Source: Catonia carolina (Eukaryota; Arthropoda; Insecta; Hemiptera; Achilidae). From it: a stretch of DNA of 64,000 nt. The DNA is taken from positions 28,584,393 to 28,648,392 of the forward strand of contig JAQMRL010000006.1 of the NCBI GenBank assembly GCA_035578175.1, in the 5' to 3' direction. Positions 22,801-33,475 of this stretch are shown here, piece after piece. Below the pieces are notes generated by a model. It made no database searches and had not been told where the DNA came from. It saw only the letters and a list, made by a program, of their open reading frames with translations. A program made the translations under genes and the position numbers. How positions within the stretch are numbered: the first letter of the stretch is position 1; each line of letters opens with the position of its first letter.

Positions 22801-23330
22801 TTATAACAATAATAAAAATAAAAAAAGGAAACTAATAATTAAATTCTGTACTAAAAAATTCCTGTACTTCAAATCCTCCCTTAAAAACCCCACTAAATTT
22901 ACCCAACCTAAGGCCCGATTCAGAGTATTAAAAATTTTCCCCGTTTCCAATCTGCACTTTGTAAAAGATTTATATCTAATACGGCTCAAAACAGAGCAGT
23001 TACCTAAAAACATATGGCGTCTTTCTCCACTCCTTCGTTACACATTGAACACACACGTTTTTACCTCGCCCTGTCGAGTCTACAATTCAATGGCAGCGCG
23101 GATGCTTCGGCCCTGAAAATAGTTCCCATAAACTCTCGCGTATATCCGTCATTCTTATAATCATTTACCCTTAAATCTATCGTCAAATGATTATAAACCC
23201 AATGAAACTGTGACCGACCGCTTCTCTCTACCCATCTTCTATAAATTGTCGTCCTTTAATTTTTTCAAAAATCCCACAAGCTCCTCTACTGTAAAGTGCA
23301 ATTGGAAAAGGTACTGTAAGCGTTTTCTAT
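22801..23330 (-). pseudogene. LINE 3' end fragment with C-terminal zinc motif
   Basis: Reading leftward from 23330, decayed frames give NDGYTRELMGTIFRAEASAL, then CSMCNEGVEKDAICFLGNC and SRIRYK. This is the layout of the C-terminal CxxC...C knuckle that ends the polymerase of several LINE clades (CR1/I/R1-like). The last frame continues to 22801 into Leu/Phe-rich 3' sequence. Stops and shifts separate the parts. Clade assignment is uncertain. Confidence 0.65.
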
Positions 23331-23334
23331 TAAA

Positions 23335-23490
23335 AAGCCTCGTGTGAAAAATTCAGGCGTCTTTCTCTTGGTAAAGTAAATAATGAACAATATAACCTAT
23401 ATTTAATCATGAGTAAACAATGTAAAATGAAAAACATAACCTAATTAAAATCAGAAGTGAATGACGCTAAATAAAAATTAAACCCCTGTG
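23335..23490 (+). mobile_element. rep-A copy 10, 5' end fragment
   Basis: Shows a degenerate left end (gtgtgaaaaattcaggcg, CTTTCTCTTGg) followed by 'aatgaacaatataacctat' and 'atgacgctaaataaaaatt'. It breaks off soon after. Confidence 0.7.
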
Positions 23491-24080
23491 GGATTTATAA
23501 AATGACGTAAATTAGGACTTAAATACAGTAATTTATTAAATATGCAAATAGAATATGATAACGGTGACCTAATTAGGTTGGCAAAACTGACTAGGTAAAA
23601 TTAACATTAAAAATACTGACTAGGTAGAATAATTGATAAATAAATTGAATACTGTAATTTGTCATGACATGTACAAGGGAGGTTAATATCTTTGTTAAAA
23701 TATGCGTTTTTTAAATACATATCATAAAGGGCTGACAATGTGGAAAAGCCACGACAGAACTACTCAATATTTTACTTTGATCATCTTGAAATAACTTTAT
23801 TTAGCTATAATAAAAAAAACATTTCATAAAACATTGGATGAATGTTTAATAAATTAATATAAATACAATAAATAATTTTTTTAAGAAAGGACGCAAAAGT
23901 ATTTGAAACTAGATTTCCAAAAAACCCGGGCTATAGGAAAATGTGGGGTTATTAAACACTAAAAGAAAACAATTTACAGCAGTCTTTGTAATGTTTTCCC
24001 AATGTATCAAACTAATTCATCATTTCTCCAAAAATCAATATAAAATTAATTTTTTATAACAGAAAAACATAGTAAAAAAA
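23491..24080. other. AT-rich spacer, no gene found
   Basis: No open frame of note, terminal repeats or family match. Confidence 0.45.
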
Positions 24081-25317
24081 TCTGGTGTGAACCACTCACA
24101 CGATTTTCTCTTGCCAATGCAAATATTGAACAATGTAACCTAACATTAGTAATAAAATATTAGAAATGAACAATAAAACTAACATCAAAAAAACATGAAT
24201 GAATGATGCAAAATAAAAATCAACCACAGTTTGGCTTAAAAATACGGAAAATCACTCTTTTACGCTAAATAGGCAATGTAGAGAAAAATACTCTAAATAA
24301 AAGTTGTAGATCTTTTAATATCCAATAACTTTGATTTTGCACTTTTGTCGTAAAATGAATACTACGGCTGAAATCTTAAAAAATCGTTTTTTACACGTTT
24401 TCGTGAGAAAGAAACAGAAAATCGCTAATTACCGCTAAAGTAAGAGTTTTACAAAAAAAAAAAATGTTTAAATAAAAGTTGTAGGATTTTAATTTCTCTA
24501 CAACTTTTATTAAATACATTTTTTCGCTCAAATGCATTTTAAATGCAAGACTTGAAAGTCACGGAAACGAATTAGCCATAAGTCTTCTAAACAGTGCAGA
24601 ATAAGTTAGGCGCCTGAAATTTTGGACCATATTTTGGACTTGTCTAGAAGAGTTTAAATGTACATAAAATTATAGTGAAAAGTACTCTATATTGTAAAAT
24701 GTAAATATCTTTGTACATAGTAGGCCTAATTTTTTCTTTTGACGCATGAATATTTGATATGAGAGGTACTCAAGATAATGAGACCTTAACTTGTAAATTG
24801 TAAATTCAAAAGATTTGTTTATAGTTTATTTTTAAAAAACTGATTGCAAATAATGTTAAAAAATGCATATTAAAGCCACAATCTTAAAAAAAAACATTTT
24901 TTTTTTACGAGAAAACAGCCTTTCTAAGAATTTCAGTAGACATGGTGCCTACTCTATCTTTTAGAGCATAAAAAATGTAGTAAATGAGGCGATTTAAAAA
25001 AAATCGTAAAAGCCGTTTTTGAGAAAATCGCAAAAAAGTGAAAAATTACACAAATAAACTACTCCTTCCGGTTGGCCGATTTTGGTAAAAATATTCGTGT
25101 TGGATCCTCTAGTGGTATCTAATTTAAGTTTCAAGTTTTAAGTTCGTACGATGTTGCGTTCTTGAAATATTTTGTTCACACACATATTAATCTAAAAACA
25201 TGTTTTTAGGTTCAGGGGTCTGAAAATGTGTATATCCGGTGAAAACTCTATTTCAAAAAATCGACATGAAAACAATACTTTCCTTCCTATATTTTATTTA
25301 AATAGGTAAGCGAAAGT
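24081..25317 (+). mobile_element. rep-A copy 11, with a 318-bp insertion
   Basis: A complete copy from TCTGGTGTGAACCAC to the right-end variant ggtaagcGAAAGT. It is interrupted at 24543-24860 by unrelated sequence. The CA tract is almost absent (about 25178-25186). Confidence 0.9.
24530..24873. mobile_element. unidentified 318-bp insertion with 13-bp direct repeats
   Basis: The rep-A sequence AAATGCATWTTAA occurs twice, at 24530-24542 and 24861-24873 (one mismatch), on either side of 318 bp that no other copy has. This looks like a target-site duplication of an inserted element. The insert has no coding sequence, inverted ends or clear poly(A), so its class is open. Confidence 0.6.
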
Positions 25318-25985
25318 AAAAAACTGTACATTACTATAAAATAATTTTAAAATTGAACCAGATAATATTATTAGACGTGTTTACAGTATAACATTATTGT
25401 ATCAATATCAATTTCCATTATGTTTCGCAAAATAGAACAAAATTCCGTACACAAAACTACTGTTAAAATCTGCTATTTTACAAATTTAAATCCATTGGCA
25501 GTATCGATTAATATTCGACCCGGTTATTTATATGGGTTTATGAGGTTTTAACATATCGATATTAAGCTATATCCGTTCGGAAAGAAATTTTAATCCGCAA
25601 GGACTAATTAGAACGGTAGACGGGCATTAATGTGAAGCGTAGCTAAACAATCCCGCGGCGCTAATTTGGAAGGGTTTATTGTTCATAACTTGACATACAC
25701 AGACCATTACATTATCTCCGTACCTATCGAATAATAATTATTAAACAAAATTGCAGAATACAATTAGCTGTATAACAGAATGTATACAAAATATACTTAT
25801 ATATCTATATCGTTAATATGATTATATCGGTGAATATTAAAACTTATGAATTAATTATCATTAAAATCAATATTATAAATTATATACAAAATTGTAAAGT
25901 TTTACATTAAAATACTGGCGGTACACGGCGCGCGTTGCTACGCCCAAGAACAGAAACATGTTTTCATGAAACATATGAAATTTAT
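25318..25985. other. AT-rich spacer, no gene found
   Basis: No open frame, repeat family or RNA gene recognised. Confidence 0.45.
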
Positions 25986-25994
25986 TTTATTTTA

Positions 25995-26075
25995 TCTATG
26001 GCCCGTTAGCGTAGTGGTTAGCGCAAGTGGTTTCTACACCGGGGTACCGGGTTCAATTCCAGGTCAGGTCTGACA
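25995..26075 (+). repeat. tRNA-like head, probable SINE or tRNA pseudogene
   Basis: A tRNA-like stretch with an internal A box TAGCGTAGTGG and a B box GGTTCAATTCC at the usual spacing. The T arm has one mismatch (CCGGG/CCAGG), and the two strands of the acceptor stem do not pair, so it is not a working tRNA gene. The following 100 bp may be a SINE body. I found no target duplication. Confidence 0.6.
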
Positions 26076-26439
26076 TTTTTTCATCACTCATTTTCGTTAC
26101 CATCATTATCCACCGGCTGTATTAACAGAAATTGCAGAACAGTCAGACGTACAAAAAAACAACTAATGCCAGGGGCATAAAATGATAATTGTAAATGTCA
26201 CTACTACGATCGATGCACAAACAATAATAATGGCTGAAAACATTATAGGGAGTGAGAGAAAGCTTATTGTGTGAGAAAGATCGGAGACCGGCTTCGTTCT
26301 CATCCCTACTCTATGCTGTTTACGAAGTGAGAGTGACACCGGTAGACGCCTGGCGGGAATAACTGATCGAGTGACAACTGATCAGTTATCGACCGCTGAG
26401 AGAAGAAAATGATTAAATTACTAATATTGCTACAAAAAA

Positions 26440-26795
26440 AATAGGGGTTGGTGGTAGATGGGTGAGTGTATGTATGTTTTAATGCCACATTATAAAAAAC
26501 TAAAAAATAAAAATTTTGTCCAAAAATAACAAAAACGTTTTTGAGGTGGACCACCCTTATCACTTAAGGGTATAAAAAATAGATAAAAACCTATTCTCAG
26601 ACCTACCAAGTGTACATATAAAATGTTATCATAATCGGTTAAGCCGTTTCGGAGGAGTGTGGGAACTAACACTGTGACACGAGAATTTTATATATTAGAT
26701 ATTTTACTTTAATTTCCTTTTGAATATTACAATTATTTTATTTTTGACTTTATTAACACAGGTTTTGTGTGAGAAGCCGCGACGGGGCATGCTAG
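26440..26795 (+). mobile_element. Helitron 3' end (non-autonomous)
   Basis: Ends in a GC-rich hairpin (GCCGCGACGGGGC, 26776-26788, one mismatch) shortly before CTAG at 26792-26795, followed by T. This is the canonical Helitron 3' terminus (CTRR before T). The preceding sequence contains 'cggttaagccgtttcggag' and 'gagaattttatatattaga', phrases often seen near such ends in insects. I cannot place the 5' TC end. Confidence 0.6.
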
Positions 26796-26885
26796 TAATA
26801 ATGTAACACAATAAGTAAAAGTTTAAATAATAACGGTCACAAGATGATGACATTAAGTGCCGAGTTAAAACCTTTTATTTTTGGT

Positions 26886-26901
26886 GGCCCTGAAAAGGGT
26901 C
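26886..26901 (-). terminator. histone-type 3' stem-loop
   Basis: On the minus strand the sequence GACCCTTTTCAGGGCC-ACCA matches the animal histone mRNA 3' stem-loop: loop TTTC, 3' strand AGGGCC, then ACCA. One of six stem pairs is mismatched (A against C). It lies 3 nt after the stop codon of the small open frame at 26904-27083. In histone mRNAs this element is bound by SLBP and replaces the poly(A) tail; a role here is inference. Confidence 0.6.
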
Positions 26902-26903
26902 GT

Positions 26904-27083
26904 TTAAGCGGTGGTCGTCTTGGAGAAGAGTCGGTCGTAGTCGTCGTGGTGGTCGGAGGCTGGGTGACACGGCGTGTCATCGACCAGCGGAGATGTCATC
27001 TTCTTCCCTCGCAGTAGTGCGTCGATGGCTGCTTCGTCGAATTCGGTGGGCGTAAGGCTCAGTCGAGAGACCACTGTGGGCAT
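26904..27083 (-). CDS. small GC-rich open frame of unknown function
   Basis: 59 codons from ATG 27083 to TAA 26904, starting MPTVVSRLSLTPTEFDEAA and ending DRLFSKTTTA. The frame is open further upstream to about 27197 (rich in Arg, without another Met), so the start shown is simply the first Met, and translation could be disrupted. Composition is strikingly GC-rich in an AT-rich window. It has a TATA box about 200 bp upstream and a histone-type stem-loop 3 nt downstream, but the sequence is not H1, H2A, H2B, H3 or H4 as far as I can see. An upstream ATG pair at about 27150 opens only a 10-codon frame. It may be a small replication-linked gene, a decayed gene using histone-like signals, or part of a mobile element. 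Confidence 0.4.
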   Translation of the reverse strand: MPTVVSRLSLTPTEFDEAAIDALLRGKKMTSPLVDDTPCHPASDHHDDYDRLFSKTTTA

Positions 27084-27253
27084 CGCTCGCGGCAGCGGGC
27101 AATAACAGTCCGGTCGACGGTTTACGGTGACGGTTCGGCGAGTGGAAGCATCATCTTCTCTCTTGCGGGGTCGTCGGTTAGTCTGGAATTTCCGATTTTA
27201 TGAATATTATATTATATTTTATGAGATAAAATCGGATTAATCTGGATAGCAAT

Positions 27254-27288
27254 TGAATCTCCCTGTTGAGTGTAGCGCTCTTTATATA
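27254..27288 (-). promoter_or_regulatory. candidate TATA promoter of the GC-rich unit
   Basis: On the minus strand TATATAAAG (27288-27280) is followed about 31-34 nt later by a TTCAAT start-like motif (near 27254), inside a GC-rich flank with AGCGCTC repeats. Spacing suits a TATA-type Pol II promoter. The predicted transcript to the stem-loop would be about 375 nt. Confidence 0.45.
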
Positions 27289-27486
27289 GTTGCCGAGAGC
27301 GCTGTGGTAGAGGGCGGTTATTGGTCTTGACCTTGATGACAAAAGCCTCTGTCGGTACGCCACCAAAAGCCTACCACCCTTCTCGGAACTATTGGCGGCT
27401 CCCTCTCTCGCTACGTCGGAAGCTTTGATAGCCGGCAGCACAGTACCTAATCAAAGGGGCGACGGTGACATAGCACTAAAAAGAAA

Positions 27487-28552
27487 TCTGGTGTGAAGCA
27501 CTCACTAAACTATCTCTTGTCAATGCAAACAATGAATAATATAACTTATATTAGGAATAAACAAAAAACCGGCTGCCTCCATAGCGTAGTGGTAGCGTGC
27601 TAGCTTATCACGTGGAGATACCAAGTTCGATTCCCGGTCAGAGTCTGGAAATTTTCATAAGGCAAACACACACTGTTCATATCCTACCGTAGTCGCTAAT
27701 GACCGAGCTCCAGATGCGACTTCAAATAAAGTAGAAAAAACGAACCACAAAAATCATAATATCATCTTAATCATGAGTGAATGACGCAAAATGAAAACCA
27801 ACCTTAGTTTGGCTTAATAATACGGAAAATTCCTTTTTCACGCTAAACTCTGTATATCAAAATAAGTAAAATAAAAGTTGTAGATCTTTTAATTTCATAA
27901 AAATTTGATAACATATTTTTTGTCGTTAAATGCATTTAAAGGCCGAAATCTTAAAAAAATCAATTTTTACAGATTTTCATGAAAAAACACTAATAACCGC
28001 TAATCTAAGTATTATACAAAGAAATGTCTTGAACAAAAGTTGTAGGTTTTTAAATTTTCTACTGCTTTGATTTTTATGCACTTTTGCCCTAAAATTCATA
28101 TTAAGGTCGCAATCTTAAACAAACCATTTTTTTTTCTACGAAAACGCAGTCTCTATAAGAATTTTAGCAGACATGGCGCTTACCTTTTCATGTACAGCAT
28201 AAAAACTGTAGTGAATGAGGCGATTTTTAAAAAAAAAACGTAAGAGCCGTTTTTGAGAAATAAGAAAAAAAGTGAAAAATTACACGAATAAACTACTACT
28301 TTCGGTTGACCGATTTTGATGAAAATGTTCGTGTCGGGTCTTTTAGTAGTTCCTAACTTAAGTTCTAAGTTTCAACTTCGTACAATATTCCGTTCTTGAG
28401 ATTTTTTGTTCACACACAGACCAACCACTAAAAACATGTTTTTTGGGTTCAGGGGGTCTGAAAACGCGTAAATCTGATGAAAACTCAATTTAAAAATATC
28501 GACATTAAACAATACTTTCATTCCTATATATTCATATAGGGCAAGAAAAAGC
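27487..28552 (+). mobile_element. rep-A copy 12, interrupted by a tRNA-derived SINE
   Basis: Starts TCTGGTGTGAAGCAC (left inverted repeat degenerate) and ends GGCAAGAAAAAGC after the hairpin. A 165-bp tRNA-like insertion interrupts it at 27570-27734. The CA tract is only CACACACAG. Confidence 0.9.
27570..27734 (+). mobile_element. tRNA-derived SINE inserted in rep-A
   Basis: Contains A box TAGCGTAGTGG and B box AGTTCGATTCC at tRNA spacing, then about 90 bp of unrelated body ending 'aaataaagtag'. It is flanked by AAAAAAC at 27563-27569 and 27735-27741, a 7-bp duplication of the rep-A target. The insertion point is precise because the rep-A sequence resumes directly after it. The tRNA identity is not certain. 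Confidence 0.8.
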
Positions 28553-29095
28553 AAAAAAGAATTTATAATAGAAAAACTTTTCTAAACATTTTGTAAGGAT
28601 AAGACGATAAATTTACTAAAAGATAATCATCAAATTATTACATACACAACAAAATTAGAAACTTAACCGTCAAGAGAGCCTACGGCTAAGTAATAAAGAA
28701 CAGTCGTAGAACTATGCAACAGGTCATGCTTAGCTGTTTGCCAAGATGAGATCTCTACAAACTAAAAAAAATAATGTTTGAGAACAGACGTTATTTAGTC
28801 AGAAGCGCCTTGAAACTTGGAACTAGGCAACCGTGCTATCAACTGAAAATAATATTAAAGTGCATTGTCTCTATAAAACATTTTACGAGTATTAAAGCAC
28901 AAGATGGTGAAATGTTATGCTAGTAGGTTATTATTTAATTTAATTAATATTTATTTACTAGATTATTACTTTCTCTTGCCTATGTGAACATATAGGCAAA
29001 GTAAGTATTGTTTTCATGTCGAAATTGAGTTTTCACCGGATATACACGTTTTCAGATCCCTTGAATCCAAAAAAACAACATGTTTTTAGCGATTG

Positions 29096-29129
<34 letters not shown>

Positions 29130-29814
29130 TTGAACACATATCTCAAGAACGGAGCATCATACAAAGTTGAAACTTGAAAATTAAGTTAGGTAATACCAGA
29201 CACGAACATTTTATCAAAATCGGTTAACCAGAAGTATATTCCAGCAATCAACACGTAACCAGAAGTTTAGTTTATTTGTGTAACTTTTCACTTTTTGCGA
29301 TTTTCTCAAAAACGGCTCCTACGATTTTTTAAAAAAAAATCGCCTCATATTCTACATTTTAATGTTCTACAAGATAGGGTAGGCGCCATGTCTGCTAAAA
29401 CTCTTGGCGAGGCTGTTCTCTCGTAGAAAAAATGTTTATTTTTTAAAGATTGCGGCCTTAATATGCACTTTAGACCAAAAGTGTATGAATCACAATTGTA
29501 CAAAATTTTGAAATCTACAACTTTTACTTGAAACATTTCTTTCTATAACGTTTAGTTTAGCGGTAATTAGTGATTTTCTGTTTTTATTCATGAAAATCTG
29601 TGAACAAATGGTTTATTTTAAGATTTCGGCCTTAGTGTGAATTTTACGACAAAAGTGTATATGAAATATATAAGAAATTAACAGATCTACAACTTTTATT
29701 TGAAGCATTTTTCTCTACAGAGCCTAGTTTAGCGTAAAAGAGTGATTTTCCGTATATTAAGCGAAACATAGTTGGTTTTCATTTTTCATCATTCAGTCAT
29801 GATTAAAATTAGGT

Positions 29815-30337
29815 TTTTTTGACACTTTTAATTGAAATTTAGAATCTGTTATTAAATTAATATAAAAATTTCTAAATGTGAAGCTAATGTTCCAAAACTT
29901 GATTTACTTGAAGGAGCGTGCAGTCATCACCACAGTCCTACAGTTGGCCAAGAAGGTCTCTTGGCCAGAGGCGCTTCAAACGTCTGCGCTGAGTACCCGG
30001 TATCGCCCTGGGGTACATGTTTTGTATGAGAGGGTTGTCATGTAGTTCAAATTTGTCAGGCATCGTCTTGTATAGTTGTTTCGCGACATCAATTACGTGT
30101 GGGATTTGAAAGTCTTTGTACAACATTGAGTTTGTGATGTAAAAGGGGCATTGCGTTATCGTTCGTAGAATCTTGTTTTGAATCGCTTGTATACGTTTCG
30201 TGTGTGAAGGTTTAGCAGATTCCCAAAGTTGAACTCCATATGTCCAGATTGGTCTTAAGACTGTCTTGTAGATTGTTAATTTGTGTGGTATGTTTAATTT
30301 AGAACGTCTATCGAGTAAGCGTTTTAGTTTATAGAAG
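29815..30337 (-). pseudogene. 5'-truncated Jockey LINE (LINE-A), RT C-terminus
   Basis: The minus-strand frame is open from 30336 to the stop at 29938 (about 133 codons): it begins FYKLKRLLDRRSKLN, continues RPIWTYGVQLW and ITQCPFYITNSMLYKD, and ends RRRLKRLWPRDLLGQL. This is the thumb and C-terminal part of the Jockey polymerase, similar in layout to the end of ORF2 at 4888. The 3' UTR follows to a short T run on the plus strand at 29814-29820, i.e. the A tail. The copy is 5'-truncated and inserted in rep-A copy 13. No frame lesion is visible in the remaining part, but it is far too short to function. Confidence 0.88.
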
Positions 30338-30378
30338 TTATGTTTTTTTAAAGTTAGTTTCTCGTTTATTTCTAAAGT

Positions 30379-31834
30379 ATGATTTAATAACAGCTGAAAT
30401 ACTTAAACATTTACCGCGGAAAGCGCTCGTCCTCCTTACTACAATCTTCAATAGTATATTGCGCTCGACACATTTCCCCACTCAGTGGAAGTATGCAGAA
30501 ATAGTAATGATACAAAAACCGAACAAACCTTTTAATTCACCTTCCTCCTACCGACCAATAAGCCTCCTCTCAGTACCTTCAAAAATTTTCGAAAAACTCC
30601 TTTACAAGCGCATTCTTCCGCTGGTTTATGATATACTACCTCCACATCAATTCGGATTCCGCACTCAACACTGCACTACACAACAACTGCACAGAGTGAC
30701 TGATTACATAGCTTCGTCTATGGAACAAAAGATGTATGTGTCCGCAGGTTTCCTGGATGTCGCTCAAGCTTTTGACAGAGTTTGGCATACAGGTCTCTTA
30801 CACAAACTGAAAGAAATATTACCATTTACCTACTACCTTATTATAAATTCCTTCCTGTCTGACAGATTCGTTAGAATTCCATTAGGATCGTCCTACTCAA
30901 ATTTCTTTCTTATCTTAGCCGGCGTGCCTCAGGGCTCAATTTTAGCTTCACTTTTCTATTCTGTATACACTTCAGACCTACCGACCCTACCCCAGACCCT
31001 CACTGCTATCTACGCTGACGACACAGCGATATTAGCCCGAGACCAAAACTCTATACACGCTTCACTAACACTCCAACATCATCTCAATCTTATACACGAA
31101 TGGTGTATAACATGGAAAATAAAACTTAATACGACAAAATCCCTTCACGTAACTTTCACACTCCGTCATAATGATTGCCCACCAGTATACATAGACAATG
31201 AACCTCTCACAAAAACAGATACGGTCAAGTATCTCGGTCTGACTTTTTATAAACGACTAACTTGGAGCACACATATCAAACGGAAACGTTTATTACTGAA
31301 TTCTCGACTTAAACTTCTATATTCCCTACTTTACAAACGATCAAAATTACCAATGGCACAAAAATTACGCATATATTGTTCTCTTTTGAAACCTATGTGG
31401 ACCAACGGATCCCAAATTTACGGCTCAACCAAATCCTCTAACATGCAACGAATTCAAGCATTCCAGTCAAAAACATTAAGCCTTATAGCAAATGCACCTC
31501 TTTACGTTAGCAACAAAACCTTACAGATTTGAAAACACCACTTGTACAAAATTCCATTGAATACCTAAACAAACGCTTTCACGACAAGTCACACGAACAC
31601 GAGAACCCCCTGGTGCGTTCACTTTCCTCCATCCATTTACCTGATAATCCCCCTAGACGCCTTAAAAGACGCTGGAGTAGAGACCTGCTAATTTGATATA
31701 CAAATTTCACTCTTGGGGAGGCACCATTGGGGGCCCTACCCCTCTCATGTCATTTACATTATTATCATAATCATCACATTTGCTTGTTGTAACATTTTAC
31801 AGTTGTAAATAAAGAATTAAAGAGAGAAAAAAAA
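30379..31834 (+). mobile_element. 5'-truncated Jockey LINE (LINE-B)
   Basis: Flanked by an 11-bp target duplication, ATTTCTAAAGT, at 30368-30378 and 31835-31845. It begins inside the reverse transcriptase and ends in an A-rich tail (31827-31835), so it is a 5'-truncated retrotransposition product. It lies in opposite orientation to LINE-A, only 42 bp away, within the same rep-A copy. Confidence 0.93.
30382..31696 (+). pseudogene. Jockey reverse transcriptase, truncated and frameshifted (LINE-B)
   Basis: Open from DLITAEILKHLPRKALVLLT at the truncation point to 31532. It includes SYRPISLLSVPSKIFEKLL, HQFGFR, FLDVAQAFDRVWH, AGVPQGSILAS, the catalytic YADDT and VKYLGLTF. A frameshift near 31527 (a lost base or a 2-nt gain) ends the frame early; the C-terminal LKTPLVQNSIEYL...RRLKRRWSRDLL lies in the next frame, stopping at 31696. 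The RT core is intact, but the endonuclease and N-terminal RT are missing. It is diverged from the ORF2 at 2195-4888 and so belongs to a different Jockey family. Confidence 0.9.
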
Positions 31835-31907
31835 ATTTCTAAAGTGTTTGGTTATATTGGTATATTTGAATTGGCAAGAGAATGACAAGTAAGTGTTGCA
31901 CGCCGGA

Positions 31908-32358
31908 TTTTTTTAAGCTTTATTAATCAATACATTTTATTTATTTAGAGAAAAATTTAAAACAAATATTGTTAAATATTTTTAAAAACTTTGTTAGTTT
32001 TATTTAAAATATTTCCAACCAATTTTGTTTTATTTATCTGAGCTTATTGAATATAATCTCAATAGTGAAATAGCAAACATGAAATAAACTAAGTTTAAAC
32101 ACAAATCTGTAATCGTATAATCTCTCTTTTCATTGAGCGTACAACAAAAACTCGAAATGAATTTTCAGAATTTTAGAGTACATGAGTAAACATTGAATAG
32201 TATTGACATATTTTTTTAGGAATGATAGATAAAACATTATTAATTTATAGATAGATAAAAAAGTACACATTATTTTTTAGATTAATTAAAACACTGTAAA
32301 CTAATCTATGGACAAGCTCCAATTAATTCGTACTGAAAGATGGTTTTGATAAAACAAA
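31908..32358. other. AT-rich spacer, no gene found
   Basis: No open frame, repeat match or RNA gene recognised. Confidence 0.45.
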
Positions 32359-33292
32359 TCTGGTGTGAAACACTCACACAACTTTCTCTTGCCAATGTAG
32401 ATCAGGAACAATATAACCTAATATTAGTAATAGAACATTAAAAGTAAACTAAAAACTAACCTTAAAAAAACATAACCTTATTTTAATCATGAGTGAAAGA
32501 CACAAAATGAAAATCAACCCCAGTTTTATATAAAAAAACGGAAATCACTCTTCACGATAAACTAGCTCTGTCGAGAAAAATGCTCTAAATAAAAGTTGTA
32601 GATATTTTAATTTTCTATAAATTTTATTTGTATACTTTTGTCGTAAAATGCATACTAAGGTTGAAATCTAAAAAAAAATCGATATTTTTTACACATTTTC
32701 TTGAAAAAAAAAACAGAAAATTGCTAAGTACCGCTAAACTAAGCGTTATATAATAAATGTTAGAAATAAAAGTTTCAGGTTTTTAAACTCTCTACAACGT
32801 TTATTATATACATTTTTGTGCTAAAATGCATAATATGCATTTTAATATTATTAAGGCCGCAATCTTTAAAGAACCAATATTTTTAGGAGAAAACCCTTTC
32901 CAAGAACTTCAGCAGTCATGGCGCTTACCCTACCTAGTAAAACATAAAAAAATTAGTTAATGAGGCGATTTTTAAAACCGTAGGAGTCGTTTCTGAAAAA
33001 ATCGCAAAAAAGGAAAAATGACACGAATAAACTACTATTTCCGGTTGACAGATTTTGATTAAAATGTTTGTGTCTGAGTCCTCTAGTAGAACCTAACTTA
33101 AGTTTCAAGTTTCAACTTTTTACAATATTCCGTTCTTGAGATATTTCGCTCACACACAGACCATTCGCTTAAACATGTTTTTTTTGGGTTCGGGGGTTTG
33201 AAAACGTGTAGAATCGGTGAAAATTCGATTACGAAAAATCGAAATGAAAACAATACTTACCTTCCTATATGTTCATATAGGCAAGAGAAAGC
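32359..33292 (+). mobile_element. rep-A copy 14, complete
   Basis: From TCTGGTGTGAAACAC to GGCAAGAGAAAGC with all landmarks. The CA tract is reduced to CACACACAG, giving a near-zero-length microsatellite state. Confidence 0.93.
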
Positions 33293-33299
33293 AAAAATT

Positions 33300-33475
33300 A
33301 GCGAAATTTTTAAAAAAATTGTAGGAGTCGTTTTTTAGAAAACCGCAAAAAAGTGAAAAATGACACGAATAAACTACCATTTCTGGTTGACCGATTTTGA
33401 TGAAAATATTCGTGTCGGGTTCTCTAGTGGTAACTAACATAAGTTTCAAGTTTGTACGATGTTCCGTTCTTGAGA
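33300..33475 (+). mobile_element. rep-A copy 15, internal fragment
   Basis: Covers only the stretch from 'gcgaaatttttaaaaaaattg' to 'gttccgttcttgagat', then jumps back to the 'ccggttgaccgattttg' module, which turns round into copy 16. It directly follows the end of copy 14. Confidence 0.85.

Larger units (their letters stand above)
28968..31907 (-). mobile_element. rep-A copy 13, carrying two LINE insertions
   Basis: Reverse-orientation copy from ACTTTCTCTTGCC (28968) to a degenerate left end (cgccggattt). Its sequence is interrupted twice: by a minus-strand LINE fragment (about 29815-30337) and by a plus-strand LINE fragment (30379-31834). The pieces 28968-29815, 30338-30378 and 31846-31907 join into one rep-A order. 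The TG tract is at 29097-29122. Confidence 0.9.

Noticed and set aside
25995..26075. Functional tRNA gene
   Set aside because: A and B boxes are good, but the acceptor stem does not pair and the T arm has a mismatch; a SINE head or pseudogene is more likely.
26886..27083. Calling the GC-rich unit a histone gene
   Set aside because: The stem-loop and TATA box suit one, but none of the core histone signatures (e.g. H4 LYGFGG, H3 GERA, H2A LLPKKT ends) is present in any frame that I read.
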